A DNA stretch of 64,000 bases from Saccharothrix sp. HUAS TT1 (GCF_040744945.1 NZ_CP160453.1:2728001-2792000), one strand, 5' to 3'; positions 29,797 through 40,329 are shown, counted from the first letter of the stretch. Translations and numbers: made by a program. The notes: generated from the letters alone by a model not told the origin.

Positions 29797-30375
29797 TCAG
29801 ACCTCCGCCACGTCGAGGCGGCGGCTGAGCTTGATCTCCCGCAACCGCTGCCGCTGGTCCTCCGGCCACCAGGCGCCGCAGTCGTCGGCGACGACGCAGG
29901 CCGCGCACTTCTCCAGGTCGTAGACCACCATCCCGGCGATCGGGGGCGCGTAGACGTGCAGCGTGACCGTCACGTCACCGTTGCGATTGCCCATGCTGTG
30001 CACCGCGCCGCGCGGCGCGAACATGAATGAACCGGTGTTCTCGACGCGTTCGGCGAACGGTGTCGGGATGTCGTCCTGGTCGAGCGTGTAAAGCCGGTGG
30101 TCGATCGTCCCGGAAACGACCTGGATCCAACCGAAGGACCGGCCGTGGTCGTGCGGCGCGCATTCCCGGTCGGCTGCCCAGTTCATCACGATCGCCTCGA
30201 CCACGCCGTTGGAGAACAGCGGTTTGCGACCGTACGGGTAAATCCCGGGCTCACCGAGGTGCGGCGTCAGGGCGTCGAGATCGGCGTTGAGGTCGAGCGT
30301 GGCTTGCTTCAATTGGGCCGGATCGGGTCGGCGTAAATTGCCGAGCTTTTCCTGGACAGCATCGAGGAACGACAC
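29797..30375 (-). CDS. Cysteine dioxygenase family protein (copy A)
   Basis: A 192-aa cupin of the cysteine dioxygenase type I family, which oxidises cysteine to cysteine sulfinate at a mononuclear iron. The iron His ligands are visible in ECAPHDHGRSFGWIQVVSGTIDH and RGAVHSMGN. The C-terminal part contains three cysteines (CAACVVADDC), unusual for the family. GTG 30375 has GGGGGAAG just upstream; longer readings that begin at 30453 are unlikely. First gene of a CDO-methyltransferase-EamA operon. Confidence 0.88.
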   Translation of the reverse strand: MSFLDAVQEKLGNLRRPDPAQLKQATLDLNADLDALTPHLGEPGIYPYGRKPLFSNGVVEAIVMNWAADRECAPHDHGRSFGWIQVVSGTIDHRLYTLDQDDIPTPFAERVENTGSFMFAPRGAVHSMGNRNGDVTVTLHVYAPPIAGMVVYDLEKCAACVVADDCGAWWPEDQRQRLREIKLSRRLDVAEV

Positions 30376-30420
30376 ACTTCCCCCATAGTCGAGCGTCGCT
30401 GGTGAATCCGAACCCGGGCG

Positions 30421-30450
30421 AGTATGCCAACGCGGGGACGGATCGGTCAA
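30421..30450 (-). promoter_or_regulatory. Putative sigma70-type promoter for the CDO-A operon
   Basis: On the minus strand TTGACC (30445-30450) and CATACT (30421-30426) are separated by 18 nt, about 46 nt upstream of the GTG start of cysteine dioxygenase copy A. Match is by eye only. Confidence 0.45.
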
Positions 30451-30521
30451 CAACGACGCGGTCGATCAGGGGGAAGGCGATCGCATTGTGCCTTGATCGG
30501 TTTTCGCCCGTCGAATGGAAT

Positions 30522-30550
30522 AATGGGCGTAATATTCGATCACGCCCATT
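30522..30550 (-). terminator. Terminator hairpin after the rhodanese gene
   Basis: Perfect 9-bp inverted repeat AATGGGCGT and ACGCCCATT with an 11-nt AT-rich loop, beginning 9 nt past the rhodanese stop on the minus strand. It separates the CDO-B/rhodanese operon from the CDO-A operon. Confidence 0.7.
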
Positions 30551-30558
30551 TCCGGGGA

Positions 30559-30945
30559 TCAGGTGACGGCTTGGGTGGCGCCGGGGCGGACGGGGAGGCC
30601 GGCGGCGGCGTAGGCGCGGAAGCCGCCGACCAGGTCCGTCGCCCGGGGGAGGCCCACGCGCTGCAGGTCGCGGGCGGCCAGGCTGGAGGCGTAGCCCTCG
30701 TTGCACAGCACGACCACGGTGGTGTCGGCGGTGAAGCCGGGGATCCGGTGCTCGCCGCCCGGGTCGAGCCGCCACTCCAGCACGATCCGCTCCACCGGGA
30801 TCGAACCCGGCACCTCGCCCTCCGCCGCGCGGTTGTGGTGCGGCCGGATGTCGACCACCAGCACGTCCGGCAACCCCGCCAGCTCGTGCGGCGTCACGCG
30901 GGTCAACGACCGGCGCGCTTCCTCCAGGAACTCCTCGGCGCTCAC
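30559..30945 (-). CDS. Rhodanese-like sulfurtransferase
   Basis: A 128-aa single-domain rhodanese. The active-site Cys sits in VVVLCNEGYASSLAARDL, with VLVVDIRPHHNRAAEGEVPGSIPVER upstream. Members move sulfane sulfur from donors to acceptors. GTG 30945 overlaps the stop of cysteine dioxygenase copy B by 4 nt (GTGA), so the two are translationally coupled and probably handle persulfide or cysteine-derived sulfur together. Confidence 0.92.
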   Translation of the reverse strand: MSAEEFLEEARRSLTRVTPHELAGLPDVLVVDIRPHHNRAAEGEVPGSIPVERIVLEWRLDPGGEHRIPGFTADTTVVVLCNEGYASSLAARDLQRVGLPRATDLVGGFRAYAAAGLPVRPGATQAVT

Positions 30946-31520
30946 GGACCCTCCAGGTCGGCCAGGACGCGCAGCTGCTCCAGCGGCAGCCGCTGGGCGG
31001 GCAACGGCGGGATGTCGTGCGGGATGTCGGCCAGGCTCGGGTACTCCCGGGTCGGCACCAGCGGCGGCGAGTAGGCGTGCACGCTCGCCGCACCGGTCGT
31101 CCCGGTGTTCAGCACCCGGTGCGCCCGCCCCGCGCCGAAACCCAGGGCGCTGCCGACGGGTCGCAGCGCGCTGCGGATCGGCCCACCGGGGTAGCGGTAG
31201 TCCTCCGACAGCGTTCCGGTGAGCACGGTGAACGAGCCGGCCGCGCCGCCGTGGTCGTGCGGCTCGGTGCCCTGGCCGGGCAGCCAGCTCAGCAGCCACA
31301 GCTCGACGCCCTCGGTCAGCCCGAGCCGGGCCCACCAGCGCCCGTCCGGGTCGTACCGGAGGACGTCCAGCAACGGGGTGGTCAGCTCGGCGGCGACGGT
31401 GGACGTCAGCTCGCGCAGCTCGCGCGGCGTCCAGAGGTCGCGTTCCGGGTGGATGATGTCGCGCAGGAACCTCACGTCCAGCTTCGGGTGCAGGTCGGCG
31501 CGCGCGAACGTCGCGGTCAC
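30942..31520 (-). CDS. Cysteine dioxygenase family protein (copy B)
   Basis: A 192-aa cupin of the cysteine dioxygenase family with iron-ligand segments GTEPHDHGGAAGSFTVLTGTLSEDY and GAGRAHRVLNTG. It is only distantly similar to copy A. GTG start. It is followed directly by the overlapping rhodanese gene, and preceded by the leader peptide and attenuator-like hairpin at 31568-31689, which suggests control by cysteine supply. Confidence 0.9.
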   Translation of the reverse strand: MTATFARADLHPKLDVRFLRDIIHPERDLWTPRELRELTSTVAAELTTPLLDVLRYDPDGRWWARLGLTEGVELWLLSWLPGQGTEPHDHGGAAGSFTVLTGTLSEDYRYPGGPIRSALRPVGSALGFGAGRAHRVLNTGTTGAASVHAYSPPLVPTREYPSLADIPHDIPPLPAQRLPLEQLRVLADLEGP

Positions 31521-31567
31521 GGTGGGTCGCTCCTGATGGCTACGGGTCGGGCGGGGGTAGCGATCAA

Positions 31568-31615
31568 GACGCGACGCGGGGTCACTCGGACGAACAGGAC
31601 CGGCCGCGTCGCGTC
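31568..31615 (-). promoter_or_regulatory. Attenuator-like stem overlapping the leader peptide
   Basis: A perfect 12-bp inverted repeat, GACGCGACGCGG (31568-31579) and CCGCGTCGCGTC (31604-31615), with a 24-nt loop that contains the leader-peptide stop codon. The stem begins 5 to 6 nt downstream of the leader's TGT codon 23 and 11 to 12 nt downstream of TGC codon 21. Ribosome stalling at these Cys codons would therefore block the stem. It lies 47 nt upstream of the CDO-B start. Confidence 0.6.
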
Positions 31616-31689
31616 CGGCTACACCCGCACGACGCCACCAGCAGGAGGTCGATCGTGCGGTCGCGCCAGGTCAGCAACGGGCGGGCCAC
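31582..31689 (-). CDS. Cys-containing leader peptide (putative attenuation peptide)
   Basis: A 35-codon GTG-initiated reading frame upstream of the CDO-B/rhodanese operon. Its core LLTWRDRTIDLLLVASCGC follows the pattern of the short actinobacterial leader peptides found before sulfur genes (LLTxRxHxDLxRVxSAxC). Cysteines are at codons 21, 23 and 32. There is no strong Shine-Dalgarno. The conserved core, location and overlap with a perfect 12-bp stem support it as a real regulatory peptide rather than chance; expression is unproven. Confidence 0.6.
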   Translation of the reverse strand: MARPLLTWRDRTIDLLLVASCGCSRTRRGRSCSSE

Positions 31690-31763
31690 ACCACGATGCT
31701 GCCACGGACCGGCGCTTCGCGCAGGGCCTCCCACCAGCCAGGATTGCCTCGGGGACCGATGGA

Positions 31764-33872
<2,109 letters not shown>

Positions 33873-34012
33873 GCCCCCGATCTTTCCAGCAGACACCGAC
33901 CGCGTGTGATCGCCGCGCTCCACCGCGTCGGGAACCTCCCCCCACCGGACCGCGGGCGGGGGGCGTTGCAGAACAATGGCGACGGCGGCGCATCGACGGG
34001 GCGAGGGCAGGC

Positions 34013-34816
34013 GTGGAAAACGAAGATCTGGTCATCCACATGCAGGGTGTTTCGGTTCGACGGGGCAAGACCACGCTGGTCGGGGACGTCGACTGGAGCG
34101 TGGAGCTGGACGAGCGCTGGGTGGTGCTCGGCCCGAACGGGGCCGGCAAGACCACGCTGCTCCGGCTGGCGAGCGCCGAGCTGCACCCGACCAAGGGCAA
34201 GCTGCACCTGCTCGGCGAGCGGATCGGCAAGACCGACGTGTTCGAGCTGCGGCCGCGGATCGGGCTGTGCTCGGCGGCGTTGAGCGGTCGCATCCCGGGC
34301 GAGGAGAAGGTGGTCGACCTGGTGGTCAGCGCCGGGTACGCGGTGCTGGGCCGGTGGCGCGAGGAGTACGACCAGCTCGACACCGGGCGGGCCCGGGAGC
34401 TGCTGGCCTCGATGGGCATCGAGCACCTGGCCGACCGCACCTACGGGACGCTGTCCGAGGGCGAGCGCAAGCGCACCCTGATCGCCAGGGCCCTGATGAC
34501 CGATCCGGAGGTGCTGCTGCTGGACGAGCCCGCGGCGGGCCTGGACCTGGGTGGCCGCGAGGACCTGGTGGCCCGGCTCTCCGAGCTGGCCATGGACCCG
34601 GACGCGCCGGCGACGGTGCTGGTCACGCACCACGTCGAGGAGATCCCGCCGGGGTTCACGCACGTGCTGCTGCTGCGTGACGGCGGCATCGTGGCGCAGG
34701 GCCTGCTGGACGACGTCCTCACCGAGGAGAACCTGACCAAGACGTTCGACCAGCCGCTGGAGCTCCAGCGGTCGGGTGACCGGTACTTCGCCCGGCGCAA
34801 AACTACCCAGGGGTAA
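34013..34816 (+). CDS. Stand-alone ABC-type ATPase
   Basis: A 267-aa ABC ATP-binding protein. Walker A GPNGAGKT at 40-47, signature LSEGERKRTLIARAL at 147-161, Walker B VLLLDEPAAGLDLGG at 167-181 and switch His in VLVTHHVEEI. No permease gene adjoins it, and the next genes are fatty-acid and methyltransferase genes, so its partner is unknown; ModF-like or regulatory roles are possible. GTG start 34013 follows GGCAGGC. Confidence 0.88.
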   Translation: MENEDLVIHMQGVSVRRGKTTLVGDVDWSVELDERWVVLGPNGAGKTTLLRLASAELHPTKGKLHLLGERIGKTDVFELRPRIGLCSAALSGRIPGEEKVVDLVVSAGYAVLGRWREEYDQLDTGRARELLASMGIEHLADRTYGTLSEGERKRTLIARALMTDPEVLLLDEPAAGLDLGGREDLVARLSELAMDPDAPATVLVTHHVEEIPPGFTHVLLLRDGGIVAQGLLDDVLTEENLTKTFDQPLELQRSGDRYFARRKTTQG

Positions 34817-34817
34817 C
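34803..34817. promoter_or_regulatory. Candidate TetR-type operator upstream of enoyl-CoA hydratase
   Basis: CTACCCAGGGGTAAC is a dyad with TACC/GGTA arms, overlapping the end of the ABC ATPase gene and 39 nt before the enoyl-CoA hydratase start. It is similar to the sites at 45401-45416 and 48378-48393. Confidence 0.4.
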
Positions 34818-34855
34818 CTGCGAGGCGCACCGCCGACGGAGGTCGAGGAGGACCT

Positions 34856-35635
34856 GTGGCTGAGTTCGCAAGGCTCGAAGTCGAGGACGGCATCGGCACG
34901 ATCCGGTTGGACCGCCCGCCGATGAACGCGCTGAACAGGCAGGTCCAGGAGGAGATCCGGGCCGCCGCGCTGGAGGCGACCGACCGGGCCGACGTCTACT
35001 CGGTGATCGTCTACGGCGGGCCGAAGGTGTTCGCGGCCGGCGCGGACATCAAGGAGATGGCCGAGCTGTCGTACGCCGAGATGGCGGCCCGCGCGGGCGC
35101 GTTCACGTCGGCGCTGCGCTCGGTGGAGGAGATCCCCAAGCCGACCGTGGCGGCCATCACCGGGTACGCGCTGGGCGGCGGGTTCGAGCTGGCGCTGTGC
35201 GCGGACCGGCGGATCGCGGGCGACAACGCCAAGGTCGGCCAGCCGGAGATCCTGCTCGGCGTGATCCCCGGCATGGGCGGCACGCAGCGCCTGCCGCGGC
35301 TGATCGGGCCGTCGCGGGCCAAGGACCTGATCTACACCGGCCGGTTCGTCGGCGCCGAGGAGGCGTTGCGGATCGGCATGGTGGACGAGGTCGTCGCGCC
35401 CGACGACGTCCACGAGGCGGCCAAGCGGTGGGCCGGGCAGTTCGTCAACGGCCCGGTGCGCGCGTACGCCGCCGCCAAGGCCGCCATCGACGGCGGGCTG
35501 GACACCGACCTGGGCAGCGGGCTGAAGCTGGAGAGCCAGCTGTTCGCCGCGATGTTCGCCACCGAGGACCAGAAGACCGGCATGGCGTCGTTCATCGCGA
35601 ACGGCCCGGGGAAGGCGGAGTTCCGTGGCCGTTGA
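34856..35635 (+). CDS. Enoyl-CoA hydratase/isomerase family protein
   Basis: A 259-aa crotonase-fold protein with oxyanion-hole segments KVFAAGADIKEMAEL and ALGGGFELALCADRRIA, and the PEILLGVIPGMGGTQRLPRLIG block holding the second active-site Glu. Expected to hydrate 2-enoyl-CoA in beta-oxidation. GTG start with GAGGAGGAC directly upstream. It overlaps the following methyltransferase gene by 11 nt. Confidence 0.92.
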   Translation: MAEFARLEVEDGIGTIRLDRPPMNALNRQVQEEIRAAALEATDRADVYSVIVYGGPKVFAAGADIKEMAELSYAEMAARAGAFTSALRSVEEIPKPTVAAITGYALGGGFELALCADRRIAGDNAKVGQPEILLGVIPGMGGTQRLPRLIGPSRAKDLIYTGRFVGAEEALRIGMVDEVVAPDDVHEAAKRWAGQFVNGPVRAYAAAKAAIDGGLDTDLGSGLKLESQLFAAMFATEDQKTGMASFIANGPGKAEFRGR

Positions 35636-36587
35636 TCCGGTGGACCCGAAGCCGCACCCGCACGCCACCGCGGAAGAGGTCCAGGCGGCGTACTCCGACC
35701 CCAAGCTCGCCAACGTGCTCTACCACGACTGGGAAGCGGGCACGTACGACGAGAAGTGGTCGATCTCGTACGACGAGCGCTGCATCACCTACGCCACCGA
35801 CCGGTTCCGCGCGGTCGCGGGCGACGTCGGGCCGTACGGGCACGCGCTGGAGCTGGGCTGCGGCACCGGGTTCTTCCTGCTCAACCTCATGCAGGGCGGT
35901 GTGGTCGAGCGCGGGTCGGTGACCGACCTGTCGCCGGGCATGGTCGAGGTGGCGCTGCGCAACGCCGAGCAGCTCGACCTGCCGGTCGACGGCCGGGTGG
36001 CCGACGCCGAGCGCATCCCGTACGACGACGACACGTTCGACCTGGTCGTCGGGCACGCCGTGCTGCACCACATCCCGGACGTGGCCGCCGCCATGCGCGA
36101 GGTGCTGCGGGTGCTCAAGCCGGGCGGCAAGTTCGTGTTCGCGGGCGACCCGACGAACGTGGGCAACTTCTACGCGCGCAAGCTCGGCCAGCTCACCTGG
36201 TGGCTGACCACGAACGTGACCAAGCTCGAACCCCTCAACGGCTGGCGCCGCCCGCAGGAGGAGCTGGACGAGTCCTCGCGGGCCGCCGCGCTGGAGGCCG
36301 TGGTCGACCTGCACACGTTCGACCCGTCGGACCTGGAGCGGACGGCCCGGTCGGCCGGCGCGGTCGGCGTGCGGGCGGTGACCGAGGAGCTGTCGGCGGC
36401 GCTGTTCGGCTGGCCGGTGCGCACGTTCGAGGCCGCCGTGCCGCGGGAGAAGCTGGGCTTCGGCTGGGCGATGTTCGCCTACCGGACCTGGCAGCGGCTG
36501 TCCTGGGTGGACGAGAACGTGCTGTCGAAGGTCCTGCCCCGGGAGGTCTTCTACAACGTCTCCGTGACGGGTCGCAAGCCGGTCTAG
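35625..36587 (+). CDS. Class I SAM-dependent methyltransferase
   Basis: A 320-aa methyltransferase with the SAM site ALELGCGTGFFLLNLMQGG, motif II-like VTDLSPGMVEVALRNAEQL, FDLVVGHAVLHHIPDV and VLRVLKPGGKFVFAGDPTNVG. The C-terminal 110 residues are family-specific (GWRRPQEELDES, FEAAVPREKLGFGWAMFAYRTWQRL). Substrate unknown. GTG start inside the 3-prime end of the enoyl-CoA hydratase gene, and stop overlapping the next gene by one base, so three genes form an operon. Confidence 0.88.
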   Translation: MAVDPVDPKPHPHATAEEVQAAYSDPKLANVLYHDWEAGTYDEKWSISYDERCITYATDRFRAVAGDVGPYGHALELGCGTGFFLLNLMQGGVVERGSVTDLSPGMVEVALRNAEQLDLPVDGRVADAERIPYDDDTFDLVVGHAVLHHIPDVAAAMREVLRVLKPGGKFVFAGDPTNVGNFYARKLGQLTWWLTTNVTKLEPLNGWRRPQEELDESSRAAALEAVVDLHTFDPSDLERTARSAGAVGVRAVTEELSAALFGWPVRTFEAAVPREKLGFGWAMFAYRTWQRLSWVDENVLSKVLPREVFYNVSVTGRKPV

Positions 36588-37735
36588 TGGCCTACGCGTT
36601 CAGCCTCGACGACGTGGCGTTCCTGCGCTCGGACGCCGGGTCCGCCGCGCTGTCGGCGTTGGCGGACCTACCGCTGACGCCCGCGTCGCGGCTGTCCGAC
36701 GCGCGGCTGGCCAGGCAGGCGGCGCCGGAGCGGTTCGCGGCGGTGCTGGAGACGTTGCTGTTGCGGCGCAAGGCGGCCAAGCTCGCCTTCGCCGACGGGC
36801 TGTACACCTCCGACGCCCTGCAGCAGGCCACCGCGCACCCGGTCGCCGCGCACCGGGCCCGGCGGTTCACCGGGCCCGCGCACGACGTCACGTGCTCCAT
36901 CGGCGCGGACCTCGCGGCGCTGCCCGCCGGCTCGGTCGGGTCCGACCTGGACCCGGTGCGGCTGGCCATGGCGCGGTACAACCTGGGCGACGCGGTCCCG
37001 CTGGTGCGGGCGGACGCGCTGCGGCCGGTGTCGCGCGGCACGGCGGTGCTGGCCGACCCGGCCCGGCGGGACGCGACCGGTCGGCGGACGTGGCGGCCGG
37101 AGGACTTCGCGCCGCCGCTGGACGAGCTGGCGTCGGCCTACGCGGACCGCGACCTGGCGGTGAAGTGCGCTCCCGGCGTCGACTTCGCGGTCGCGCCGTG
37201 GGCGGACGAGGTCGAGCTGGTGTCGCTGGACGGCCAGGTGCGCGAGGCGTGCCTGTGGACGCGCGGCCTGGCCACGCCCGGCGTGGCGCGGCGCGCGTCC
37301 GTGCTGCGGTCCGACGGCCCCGGCTGGACGATCACCTCGGCCGACCCGGACGACTGCCCGGTGCGCGAGCCGGGTGAGTGGCTGGTCGACCCGGACGGCG
37401 CGGTGGTGCGGGCCGGGCTGGTGCGGCACTACGCGGCGCGGCACGGGCTGGCGCAGCTGGACGAGCGGATCGCCTACCTGACCGGCCCGACGCCGCCGCC
37501 GGGCGTGCGGGCGTTCCGGGTGGTGGAGCACGGGCACTACAGCGAGAAGGCGCTGCGGTCCGTGCTGCGGGCGCACGACGTGGGGCGGCTGGAGGTCCTG
37601 GTGCGCGGGCTGGACGTGGACCCGAACGCGCTGCGGCCGAGGCTGAAGCTGTCCGGGTCCGGCGAGGCGACCGTGGCGCTGACCAGGATCGGCCGCCGCC
37701 CGGTCTACCTGCTGGCGCGCGCCGAGCGCACCTAG
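36587..37735 (+). CDS. Methyltransferase with THUMP-like C-terminal domain
   Basis: A 382-aa protein of the actinobacterial class I methyltransferase/THUMP-like type. It shows SVGSDLDPVRLAMARYNLG (SAM-binding acidic loop), AVLADPARRDATGRRTW (DPPR-like catalytic segment) and a C-terminal VRAFRVVEHGHYSEKALRSVLRAHDVGRLEVLVRG domain. Probably an RNA or other macromolecule methyltransferase; substrate unproven. GTG start shares one base with the previous stop (TAGTG). It ends 4 nt into the convergent nucleoside hydrolase gene. Confidence 0.85.
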   Translation: MAYAFSLDDVAFLRSDAGSAALSALADLPLTPASRLSDARLARQAAPERFAAVLETLLLRRKAAKLAFADGLYTSDALQQATAHPVAAHRARRFTGPAHDVTCSIGADLAALPAGSVGSDLDPVRLAMARYNLGDAVPLVRADALRPVSRGTAVLADPARRDATGRRTWRPEDFAPPLDELASAYADRDLAVKCAPGVDFAVAPWADEVELVSLDGQVREACLWTRGLATPGVARRASVLRSDGPGWTITSADPDDCPVREPGEWLVDPDGAVVRAGLVRHYAARHGLAQLDERIAYLTGPTPPPGVRAFRVVEHGHYSEKALRSVLRAHDVGRLEVLVRGLDVDPNALRPRLKLSGSGEATVALTRIGRRPVYLLARAERT

Positions 37736-38682
37736 GGCGCCAGGTTCGCCAGCCGCTCGAACAGGAACGCGCGCAGGCCGTCGAGGTCGGCGTCCAGCGC
37801 GATGTCCAGGGTCTTGGGCGCGTCCACCTCCAGCCGCTGGTCCACCACGAGCGCGCCCCGGTTCGGGCCGGACGAGCAGTCGACGTCCACCGGGAACGGC
37901 GTGCCGGCCAGGATGCCCGGCCGGACCGCTTCGGCCACCGCGACCGCGTCGTGCACCGCCATGCCGTCGAAGCCCAGGAACCGGCGGTAGGAGGCCAGGT
38001 AGTCGGGGGTGAGGCCGACCAGCGCGGTGGCGACGTCCGAGGTCCGCGCCAGCTCGGCCAACCACCCGCTGTCGACTGCGCACCGGCGGGTCAGGTCCAT
38101 CGGGACCAGCGTCGTCGGCACGTCCTCCTCGACCAGCACCCGGCGGGCGGCCTCCGGGTCGCTCCAGACGTTGAACTCGGCGGTGGCCGTGATGTTCCCG
38201 CCGCTCACGCCGCCGCCCATGACGACCAGCCTGCCGATCTTCGGCTTGAGGCCGGGGTGCGCGGCGAGCAGCAGGGCGATGTTGGTGAGCGGTCCGATGG
38301 GGACGATCGTGACCGGCCGGTCGGCTCCTTCGAGGAGTTCGCGCAGGAGGGTGACGGCGTCGCGCGGGTCGGGGCCGCGGGTCGGCTCGGGGAGCGTGTC
38401 GGCGAAGCCGGAGAGGCCGTCCGAGCCGTGCGCGCTGGACAGGTGCGGGTGGGGGTGCACCAGCGGCCGGTCCGCGCCGACGCCGACCGGCACGTCGTCA
38501 CGGCCGAGGAGGGTGAGCAGGCGCAGGGCGTTGCGGGTGGTGTCCGCCAGCGAGACGTTGCCGAAGACCGTGGTCACGCCGATCAGCTCGACCTCGGGGC
38601 TGGCCGCGGCGAGCGCGAGGGCGAAGGCGTCGTCCACGCCGGGGTCGGTGTCGATGATGAGCGGGGTCGTCACGGGCACCAC
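37732..38682 (-). CDS. Inosine-uridine-preferring nucleoside hydrolase family protein
   Basis: A 316-aa nucleoside N-ribohydrolase. The calcium-binding N-terminal motif IIDTDPGVDDAFALALAA is clear, as are IVPIGPLTNIALLLAA and FNVWSDPEAARRVL; the C-terminal VHDAVAVAEAV supplies the His-Asp pair. It cleaves nucleosides to base and ribose. GTG start; GTG codons at 38679 and 38673 are alternatives. Convergent with the THUMP-like methyltransferase, tails overlapping by 4 nt. Confidence 0.93.
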   Translation of the reverse strand: MVPVTTPLIIDTDPGVDDAFALALAAASPEVELIGVTTVFGNVSLADTTRNALRLLTLLGRDDVPVGVGADRPLVHPHPHLSSAHGSDGLSGFADTLPEPTRGPDPRDAVTLLRELLEGADRPVTIVPIGPLTNIALLLAAHPGLKPKIGRLVVMGGGVSGGNITATAEFNVWSDPEAARRVLVEEDVPTTLVPMDLTRRCAVDSGWLAELARTSDVATALVGLTPDYLASYRRFLGFDGMAVHDAVAVAEAVRPGILAGTPFPVDVDCSSGPNRGALVVDQRLEVDAPKTLDIALDADLDGLRAFLFERLANLAP

Positions 38683-38695
38683 TGTGGCACGGCGG

Positions 38696-39511
38696 TCAGC
38701 AGCGCGGCAGCAGCGGCGGTTTGGGCCGGCGGTCGATCGCGAGCTTGTAGGCCGGGGTCAGCGCCGTGCGGCGCAACTCGTCCTCCTCGACCAGCGAGCA
38801 CAGCGTCCGGCCGCGGACCGAGTCCTGCCGCAGGATCTCCGGTCGCCGGGTGTCGTGGTGGATGAACGTCAGGTCGTGGTCGCCGGACTCGACCACGTAC
38901 CCGACCGCCCTGGTGCCGTCCGTGCGCTCGACCACCTCGGTGGGCAGCCAGAACGCCACCATGGAGAGGTTGAACACGAGCGTGCCCCAGACCAGCGGGA
39001 CGGCCAGCACCGCCGTCACCACGCGGCGGTCCTGGACGGGCTCCTCCCAAGGCCGCCACACCTGCGCCCACGCGCCCACCACCCCGACCAGCGTCATCGC
39101 CGCCCAGACCAGCGGGAGCAGGGAGCAGGACAGGAGGACCGCGACGAACAGCGCGCCCCGGGTGAAGCGGCCCTTGCGGGTCCTGGGAACCACGGCGTAC
39201 AGCCCGACGAGCGCGAACGCGGGCAGGAGCGTGAACGTCGGGCCGAACGTGCTGAACGCGACCGCCGCGAAGTCCATGCCGCGGGCGACGACCCGGAGCA
39301 CCTGGAGGTCGAAGTCGGCGAACAGCAGCGCCTTCAGCACCACCATGGCGATCGGGATGCCGGTGATCAGCAGCCCGGCCAGCTCCAACCAGCTCCACGA
39401 CCGGCCGCGCGGCGGCGGCTCGGGCGCGCGTGCGCGTTGCCGGGCCGTCCTGACCCGGCCCAGCCTGCGCCGGTCGCCCGGCCGTCGTCGTCGAACCAGG
39501 TTCCGCGGCAA
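38696..39511 (-). CDS. Hypothetical membrane protein
   Basis: A protein of up to 271 aa with a strongly basic N-terminus and four hydrophobic segments (about residues 40-66, 80-108, 118-145, 165-188), followed by a soluble C-terminal 80 residues (VVERTDGTRAVGYVVESGDHDLTFIHHDTRRPEILRQDSV) that looks extracytoplasmic. No named family. The TTG start at 39511 is uncertain; a start nearer the first membrane helix is possible. 13 nt upstream of the nucleoside hydrolase start on the same strand. Confidence 0.7.
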   Translation of the reverse strand: MPRNLVRRRRPGDRRRLGRVRTARQRARAPEPPPRGRSWSWLELAGLLITGIPIAMVVLKALLFADFDLQVLRVVARGMDFAAVAFSTFGPTFTLLPAFALVGLYAVVPRTRKGRFTRGALFVAVLLSCSLLPLVWAAMTLVGVVGAWAQVWRPWEEPVQDRRVVTAVLAVPLVWGTLVFNLSMVAFWLPTEVVERTDGTRAVGYVVESGDHDLTFIHHDTRRPEILRQDSVRGRTLCSLVEEDELRRTALTPAYKLAIDRRPKPPLLPRC

Positions 39512-39573
39512 GCGGTTCCCCCCGTCGTGCGCTCGGCGACGGGGAACTCTACTGGTCGGCGGGTGGAGTTAGA

Positions 39574-40329
39574 GTGCCGTTCGTGACGAGCATGTGGGGT
39601 GCCCCGGTGTGGACGAGGTGGCGCAGCTCGCGCCGCGACCCGGCGCAGGCCAGGTTCCTCACGCTCGCCTCGCTGCGCTGGGTGCTGCGGCACCGCGCGT
39701 ACACGCCCTGGTACCTGGTGCGGTACTGGCGGCTGCTGAAGTTCCGGATCGCGAACCCGCACGTGGTGCTGCGCGGCATGGTGTTCCTGGGCAGGAAGGT
39801 CGAGCTGCACTGCCGCCCCGGCTACGGCCGGCTGGAGATCGGCCGCTGGGTGCACATCGGCGACGGCAACGCGATCCGCTGCCACGAGGGCTCGCTGCGG
39901 ATCGGCGACAAGGCCGTGTTCGGCAAGGACAACACGGTGAACTGCTACCTGGACGTGGAGATCGGCGCGGCCACGCTGATCGCCGACTGGGTGTACGTCT
40001 GCGACTTCGACCACGTGACCGCCGACGTCACCCTGCCGATCAAGGACCAGGGCATCGTGAAGACGCCGGTGCGGATCGGGCCGGACTGCTGGTTGGGCAC
40101 GAAGGTCACCGTCACCCGCGGCACCCGGATCGGGCGCGGCTGCGTGGTCGGCGCGCACGCCGTGGTGCGCGGCGACGTGCCGGACTTCAAGATCGCCGTC
40201 GGCATCCCGGCGCGGGTCGTGAAGGACCGCCGGGAGGACTACGAGGCCGACGCCGTGCGCCGCGCCGCCGTCGCCGACATGGCCCGCAAGGCCGAAGAGG
40301 CCCTGGAGCGGTCGCGCAACGGCTCCTAG
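39574..40329 (+). CDS. Left-handed beta-helix (hexapeptide repeat) acyltransferase
   Basis: A 251-aa protein with hexapeptide repeats over about residues 70-215 (LEIGRWVHIGDGNAIRC, LRIGDKAVFGKDNTVNC, VEIGAATLIADWVYV, VRIGPDCWLGTKVTVTRGTRIGRGCVVGAHAVVRGDVP) ending in the usual VGIPARVVKDR. This is the fold of LacA/WbbJ-type O-acetyltransferases. The acceptor is unknown. GTG start at 39574, with GTG 39583 and ATG 39592 as alternatives. Tail overlaps the convergent HxlR gene by 4 nt. Confidence 0.9.
   Translation: MPFVTSMWGAPVWTRWRSSRRDPAQARFLTLASLRWVLRHRAYTPWYLVRYWRLLKFRIANPHVVLRGMVFLGRKVELHCRPGYGRLEIGRWVHIGDGNAIRCHEGSLRIGDKAVFGKDNTVNCYLDVEIGAATLIADWVYVCDFDHVTADVTLPIKDQGIVKTPVRIGPDCWLGTKVTVTRGTRIGRGCVVGAHAVVRGDVPDFKIAVGIPARVVKDRREDYEADAVRRAAVADMARKAEEALERSRNGS

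Noticed and set aside
35756..37735. Long plus-strand frame spanning two methyltransferase genes
   Set aside because: The upstream portion is a shadow of the 320-aa methyltransferase; the true gene starts at GTG 36587, coupled to its stop.
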